Both the position numbers and the translations under genes were made by a program. Positions 60,282 through 64,000 of a stretch of 64,000 nucleotides of DNA are shown in pieces; the first letter of the stretch is position 1; each line of letters begins with the position of its first letter. The DNA lies in contig NZ_AP018721.1 in NCBI RefSeq assembly GCF_003967275.1, positions 1,178,001 through 1,242,000 on the forward strand, in the 5' to 3' direction. A model generated the notes under the pieces. It searched no databases, was not told the DNA's origin, and saw only the letters and a program-made list of their open reading frames with translations. The stretch comes from Sulfuritortus calidifontis. GTDB taxonomy: Bacteria; Pseudomonadota; Gammaproteobacteria; Burkholderiales; Thiobacillaceae.

Positions 60282-61097
60282 ATGACAACCCTAGCTTGGA
60301 TACTGATCGCCGGTCTTGCTGGCGGCGTGCTCTCCGTCCTGTTCGCCACCATTGCCCTGAAGGCCAGGGTGGAATGGGTGCCGGTGATGGTGAGTTACGC
60401 CATCGGCGCCCTGCTCGGCGCGGCCTTCCTGGAAGTGCTGCCGCATGCCCTGGAATTGACGGGCGATTTCCAGCGCATCGGCGTGACCGTGCTCGGCGGC
60501 ATCCTGCTCTTCTTCCTGCTGGAAAAACTGGTGCTCTGGCGGCACTGCCACGTCGAGGCCTGCGAGGCGCACGGCGCCCATGCCCCGGCCCACGACCACG
60601 GCCGCTCCGGGCTGATGATCACCATCGGCGACACCATGCACAACTTCGTCGACGGCGTGATCATCGCCGCGGCCTTCCTGGTCGACATGAAGCTGGGCGT
60701 GGTGACCACGGTGGCCATCGTCGCCCACGAGATTCCACAGGAGATGGGCGACTTTTTGATTTTGCTGCATTCCGGCTACAGTCGGGGCAGGGCGCTCATG
60801 CTCAACCTGGTCAGCAGCCTGGCCACCCTGGTCGGCGGCGTCCTCGGCTATTACGCCCTGGCCCCGGTGCAGCAGGCCATGCCCTACATGCTGGCCCTGG
60901 CCGCCTCGGGCATGATCTATGTGGCGGTGGCGGACCTCATCCCCGGCCTGCACAAGCGGGTGGAGCTGTCACACACCGGGGCGCAGATCGTCTTGATCCT
61001 GGCCGGCGTGCTCACGGTCTGGCTGGTCGGCGGACTGGCGGAGGAGTGGTTTGGCGCGGCGGCGGAGCAGCTTGGCCATGAGGTACATGGGCACTAG
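60282..61097 (+). CDS. ZIP-family divalent metal transporter
   Basis: A 271-residue ZIP transporter with eight predicted helices. A His-rich loop (HCHVEACEAHGAHAPAHDHG, about residues 87-106) lies between helices III and IV, and the metal-binding motifs HNFVDGVIIA and AHEIPQEMGD lie in helices IV and V. It imports zinc or related metals. The ATG at 60282 is the first start after the REP pair. Its 3' end overlaps a small gene on the other strand. Confidence 0.94.
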   Translation: MTTLAWILIAGLAGGVLSVLFATIALKARVEWVPVMVSYAIGALLGAAFLEVLPHALELTGDFQRIGVTVLGGILLFFLLEKLVLWRHCHVEACEAHGAHAPAHDHGRSGLMITIGDTMHNFVDGVIIAAAFLVDMKLGVVTTVAIVAHEIPQEMGDFLILLHSGYSRGRALMLNLVSSLATLVGGVLGYYALAPVQQAMPYMLALAASGMIYVAVADLIPGLHKRVELSHTGAQIVLILAGVLTVWLVGGLAEEWFGAAAEQLGHEVHGH

Positions 61098-61202
61098 CCC
61101 GAGGCCGACGAACACGGCCAGACCCGACCAAAGGCTCTCCGCGCTGATGGTCATCATCAGGATGATGTAGCCGTAGCCGATGGCGATGATGGGTACGAAC
61201 AT
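60969..61202 (-). CDS. small hydrophobic protein, antisense-overlapping the ZIP gene
   Basis: A 77-residue open frame with two hydrophobic segments (MFVPIIAIGYGYIILMMTIS and LAVFVGLGLVPMYLMAK) and a basic LLRRRAKP turn. Short proteins with this MFVPIIAIGW-type start are common in betaproteobacteria, so at least the N-terminal 50 residues are probably real. The last 43 codons are antisense to the ZIP C-terminus. Function unknown. Confidence 0.5.
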   Translation of the reverse strand: MFVPIIAIGYGYIILMMTISAESLWSGLAVFVGLGLVPMYLMAKLLRRRAKPLLRQSADQPDREHAGQDQDDLRPGV

Positions 61203-61301
61203 GGGCTGCCTCAGAAATTACGGCGCGAAATGTAGCCGTTTTTCCAGACGAATGAACTTTCCGGCGGGGGCGGGCTCGCTGCCGTTCCCGAAAATGACCG
61301 A

Positions 61302-62621
61302 ATGACCATGCAGACTCTCCCCAAAATCGGCTTCGTTTCCCTCGGCTGCCCGAAGAACACCTTCGATTCCGAGCGCATCCTGACCCAGCTTCGGGCCGAG
61401 GGCTATCTCATCGTGCCGACCTACGACGATGCCGACCTGGTGGTGGTCAATACCTGCGGTTTCATCGACTCGGCGGTGGAGGAGAGCCTGGACGCCATCG
61501 GCGAGGCCCTGCGCGAGAACGGCAAGGTCATCGTCACCGGCTGCCTGGGCGCGCGCGAGGGTGTGGTCGAGAGCGCCCACCCCCAGGTGCTGGCGGTGAC
61601 CGGCCCGCACGCGACCGAGGCGGTGATGGCGGCGGTGCACGCCCACCTGCCCAAGCCGCACGACCCCTACACCGACCTGATCCCGCCCGGCGGGCTGAAG
61701 CTGACGCCGCGGCATTACGCCTATCTGAAGATCTCGGAGGGCTGCAACCACCGCTGCACCTTCTGCATCATCCCGTCCCTGCGCGGCGACCTGGTCAGCC
61801 GGCCGGTGGGCGAGGTGCTGCAGGAGGCCGAGGCCCTGGCCAAGGCCGGGGTGAAGGAACTCTTGATCGTGTCGCAGGACACCTCGGCCTACGGCGTGGA
61901 CCTGAAATACCGCACCGGCTTCTGGGGCGGCCGGCCGGTGAAGACGCGCCTGCTGGAACTGGCCCAGGCCCTGGGCGAGCTGGGTATCTGGGTGCGGCTG
62001 CATTACGTTTATCCATACCCCAGCGTCGACGACATCGTGCCGCTGATGGCGGAGGGCAAGATCCTGCCCTATCTCGACATCCCCTTCCAGCACGCCAGTC
62101 CGCGCCTCCTCAAGGCGATGAAGCGGCCGGCGGCGGCGGAGAATACCCTGCGCCGGATCGAGAAGTGGCGCGAGATATGCCCGGAGCTGGTCATCCGCAG
62201 CACCTTCATCGTCGGCTTTCCCGGCGAGACCGAGGACGATTTCGATGCCTTGCTCGACTTCCTGCAGGCGGCCCGGCTCGACCGCGTCGGCGCCTTCACC
62301 TATTCGCCGGTGGCAGGCGCGGCGGCCAACGCCTTGCCCGACCCGGTGGACGAGGACGTGAAGATGGACCGCCTGGCCCGGCTGATGGACGTGCAGGCCG
62401 ACATCAGCGCCGAGAAGCTGCGCCGCCGGCGCGGCCAGGTGCTGACCGTACTGATCGACGCGGTGGCCGGCGGCCGCGCCGTGGGCCGCAGTTATGCCGA
62501 TGCGCCCGAGATCGACGGCGTCGTCCACATCGCCCAGGGCGCCGGGCTCAAGGTGGGCGACTTCGTGCGGGTGAAGGTCACCCGCAGCGACGATTACGAT
62601 CTGTGGGGCAAGCCGCTGTGA
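61302..62621 (+). CDS. rimO: ribosomal protein S12 methylthiotransferase RimO
   Basis: A 439-residue radical SAM methylthiotransferase that modifies an Asp of ribosomal protein S12. The N-terminal UPF0004 domain has [19 protein letters not shown] and TGCLGAR cysteines; the radical SAM cluster is [18 protein letters not shown]; a C-terminal TRAM domain ends the protein. The [10 protein letters not shown] start has a second ATG two codons in. Its stop overlaps the next gene (GTGA). Confidence 0.97.
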   Translation: MTMQTLPKIGFVSLGCPKNTFDSERILTQLRAEGYLIVPTYDDADLVVVNTCGFIDSAVEESLDAIGEALRENGKVIVTGCLGAREGVVESAHPQVLAVTGPHATEAVMAAVHAHLPKPHDPYTDLIPPGGLKLTPRHYAYLKISEGCNHRCTFCIIPSLRGDLVSRPVGEVLQEAEALAKAGVKELLIVSQDTSAYGVDLKYRTGFWGGRPVKTRLLELAQALGELGIWVRLHYVYPYPSVDDIVPLMAEGKILPYLDIPFQHASPRLLKAMKRPAAAENTLRRIEKWREICPELVIRSTFIVGFPGETEDDFDALLDFLQAARLDRVGAFTYSPVAGAAANALPDPVDEDVKMDRLARLMDVQADISAEKLRRRRGQVLTVLIDAVAGGRAVGRSYADAPEIDGVVHIAQGAGLKVGDFVRVKVTRSDDYDLWGKPL

Positions 62622-63076
62622 GCGAAACCATCTGGAAGCCGCATGTGGTGGTGGCCGCCATCGTCGAGCGCGACGGCCGCTTTCTGCTGGTCGAGGAAGA
62701 GACCGACGAGGGCGTGCGCTTCAACCAGCCGGCCGGCCATCTGGAGGAGGGCGAGACCCTGCTTGATGCGGTGCGGCGCGAGGTGCTGGAGGAGACCGCC
62801 CATCGTTTCGAGCCCGAGGCCCTGCTCGGCGTCTATCGCTGGCGCCACCCGAGCAAGGGTCGCACCTATCTGCGCTTCGCCTTCACCGGGAAGGTGCACA
62901 GCCATGAGCCGGAGCGCGCCTTGGATACCGGCATCCTGCGCGCGGTCTGGCTGACCCCGGCCGAGATCGAGGCGGTGCGCGCGCGTCACCGCAGCCCGCT
63001 GATCCTGCGCTGCATCGAGGACTACCGGCGCGGCCAGCGCTTTCCCCTGGACCTGATCAGCGAGTTGCTCGAATGA
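62618..63076 (+). CDS. Nudix hydrolase (NudJ-like)
   Basis: A 152-residue Nudix protein with the complete Nudix box [20 protein letters not shown], preceded by VRFNQPA and followed by [17 protein letters not shown], the layout of NudJ-type HMP-PP/nucleotide phosphatases. The GTG at 62618 overlaps the rimO stop. NudJ is commonly encoded beside mnmA, as here. Confidence 0.92.
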   Translation: MSETIWKPHVVVAAIVERDGRFLLVEEETDEGVRFNQPAGHLEEGETLLDAVRREVLEETAHRFEPEALLGVYRWRHPSKGRTYLRFAFTGKVHSHEPERALDTGILRAVWLTPAEIEAVRARHRSPLILRCIEDYRRGQRFPLDLISELLE

Positions 63077-63110
63077 GGATTTTCCCTCGTTCCTCACGCC
63101 TCCCAGCAAC

Positions 63111-63131
63111 ATGAGCCGCATCGTGCCATGA
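63111..63131 (+). other. six-codon upstream mini-ORF (MSRIVP) overlapping the mnmA start
   Basis: ATG AGC CGC ATC GTG CCA TGA ends in an ATGA overlap with the mnmA ATG at 63128. The same first five residues, MSRIV, are encoded again by mnmA itself with different codons, so this looks like a partial duplication of the gene start. It could couple or attenuate mnmA translation. Confidence 0.45.
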
Positions 63132-64000
63132 GTAGGATTGTCGTGGGCCTCTCCGGCGGCGTCGATTCCGCCGTCACCGCCTGGCTCCTGAAGCAGCAGG
63201 GGCACGAGGTGGTCGGCGTGTTCATGAAGAACTGGGAGGCCGACGACCTGGAGGACGACTGCCCGATCGAGCAGGACTTCAAGGACGTGCTGGCGGTGGG
63301 CGAGGTGCTCGGCATCGAGATCGAGCTGGTGAATTTCAGCCGCGAATACCAGGACCGGGTGTTCGCCTATTTCCTCCAGGAATACCAGGCCGGGCGCACG
63401 CCCAACCCGGACGTGCTGTGCAATGCCGAGATCAAGTTCAAGGCCTTTCTCGACCATGCGCTGACCCTGAAGGCGGACTTCATCGCCACCGGCCACTATG
63501 CGCGGCTGGAGGGCGAGGCGCCGAATCGGAAACTCCTGAAGGCGGTCGATCTCAACAAGGACCAGAGCTACTTTCTCTATCGCCTGCAGCAGCACCAGAT
63601 CGCCCGTGCCCTGTTTCCGCTGGGCGGCCTGCCCAAGCCCGAGGTGCGCGCCCTGGCCCAAAAGGCCGGCCTGCCCAATTACGCCAAGAAGGACAGCACC
63701 GGCATCTGCTTCATCGGCGAGCGGCCGTTCCGTGAATTCCTCCGGCGCTTCCTGCCGACCCGGCCGGGCGTGATGCGCACGCCCGAGGGCCGGGTCATCG
63801 GCGAGCACCTGGGCCTGATGTATTACACCCTGGGCCAGCGTCAGGGCCTGGGCATCGGCGGGGTGAAGGGGGCTAAGGAGGGCGTGCCCTGGTTCGTCGC
63901 CGGCAAGGACATGGCGAAGAACGAGCTCATCGTGGTCCAGGGCCACGACCACCCGCTGCTATTGAGCTCGGAATTGCAGGCGCACGATTTGAGCTGGGTC
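63128..64000 (+). CDS. mnmA: tRNA-specific 2-thiouridylase MnmA, partial
   Basis: The first 291 residues of MnmA, which thiolates U34 of tRNA-Lys, -Glu and -Gln. The PP-loop is [11 protein letters not shown], the first catalytic Cys is in [12 protein letters not shown] and the second in [12 protein letters not shown], with [11 protein letters not shown] near residue 240. The gene runs off the right edge. The start at 63128 matches the conserved N-terminus. Confidence 0.97.
   Translation, partial: MSRIVVGLSGGVDSAVTAWLLKQQGHEVVGVFMKNWEADDLEDDCPIEQDFKDVLAVGEVLGIEIELVNFSREYQDRVFAYFLQEYQAGRTPNPDVLCNAEIKFKAFLDHALTLKADFIATGHYARLEGEAPNRKLLKAVDLNKDQSYFLYRLQQHQIARALFPLGGLPKPEVRALAQKAGLPNYAKKDSTGICFIGERPFREFLRRFLPTRPGVMRTPEGRVIGEHLGLMYYTLGQRQGLGIGGVKGAKEGVPWFVAGKDMAKNELIVVQGHDHPLLLSSELQAHDLSWV

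Overview
The window is a GC-rich (roughly 65%) bacterial chromosome segment. It is typical of a motile Gram-negative betaproteobacterium, most likely from the Nitrosomonadales/Hydrogenophilales side (Thiobacillus-like). This rests on gene content: the order gloB-methyltransferase-rnhA-dnaQ, bamD divergent from rluD-pgeF, flagellar genes driven by sigma-54 and sigma-28, a SoxW-like thioredoxin and a TSUP/sulfite-type exporter. The genus is a guess. No rRNA, tRNA or CRISPR array was seen, and no intact insertion sequence.

Layout. 1-4029 (minus): a TetR-controlled HlyD / FtsX-type permease / ABC ATPase efflux operon with a small exported Met/Gly/Arg-rich protein inside it; the ATPase runs off the left edge. 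4105-5077: a degenerate nuclease-fold protein and a small membrane protein. 5087-8081: a small relic of mobile DNA, with a TraG-like conjugation gene lacking its 5' part, an intact higBA toxin-antitoxin pair and a HicB-like stub. 8082-9666: a TSUP permease and fabI. 9751-17373: a Yej-type peptide ABC transporter (yejA, yejB, yejE, yejF) interrupted by a convergent tandem-thioredoxin gene. 17377-21615: mltD, gloB, methyltransferase, rnhA, dnaQ.

21643-35567 is the flagellar block. flgA, flgM, flgN and a CopZ-like gene run leftward. A diguanylate cyclase, then flgBCDEFG and flgHIJKL, run rightward. Two textbook sigma-54 promoters (before flgB and before flgH) each have the same perfect palindrome CGGCAA-N3-TTGCCG about 75-100 bp upstream. 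A sigma-28 promoter for flgM begins in the flgA stop codon.

35771-47373: mfd, an AraC-OGT fusion, an NnrU-family membrane protein, a second Gly/Met-rich exported protein, an alpha/beta hydrolase, a TumA/TumE toxin-antitoxin pair, a YihY membrane protein fused to a cyclic-nucleotide-binding domain, a DUF1015 protein, and the last gene of a four-gene operon (response regulator, YaiO-type barrel, HEAT-repeat protein, family-2 glycosyltransferase; 49550-45964). 49690-51927 is a CHASE2 adenylate/guanylate cyclase. 52001-54439 is the AmmeMemoRadiSam trio. The right end is housekeeping: ispD, relA, bamD, rluD, pgeF, a ZIP transporter, rimO, a Nudix hydrolase and the start of mnmA.

The most unusual feature is a family of REP-like GC-rich palindromes occurring as inverted pairs at five loci. 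Three loci are intergenic. In two (flgJ and mfd) the repeats lie inside essential-type coding sequences and are translated in frame. Other points worth attention are the shared sigma-54 enhancer palindrome, a TumE toxin body without a start codon that follows the YihY-CNB gene in the same frame across a single TAG, and a palindrome-dense gap between flgL and mfd.
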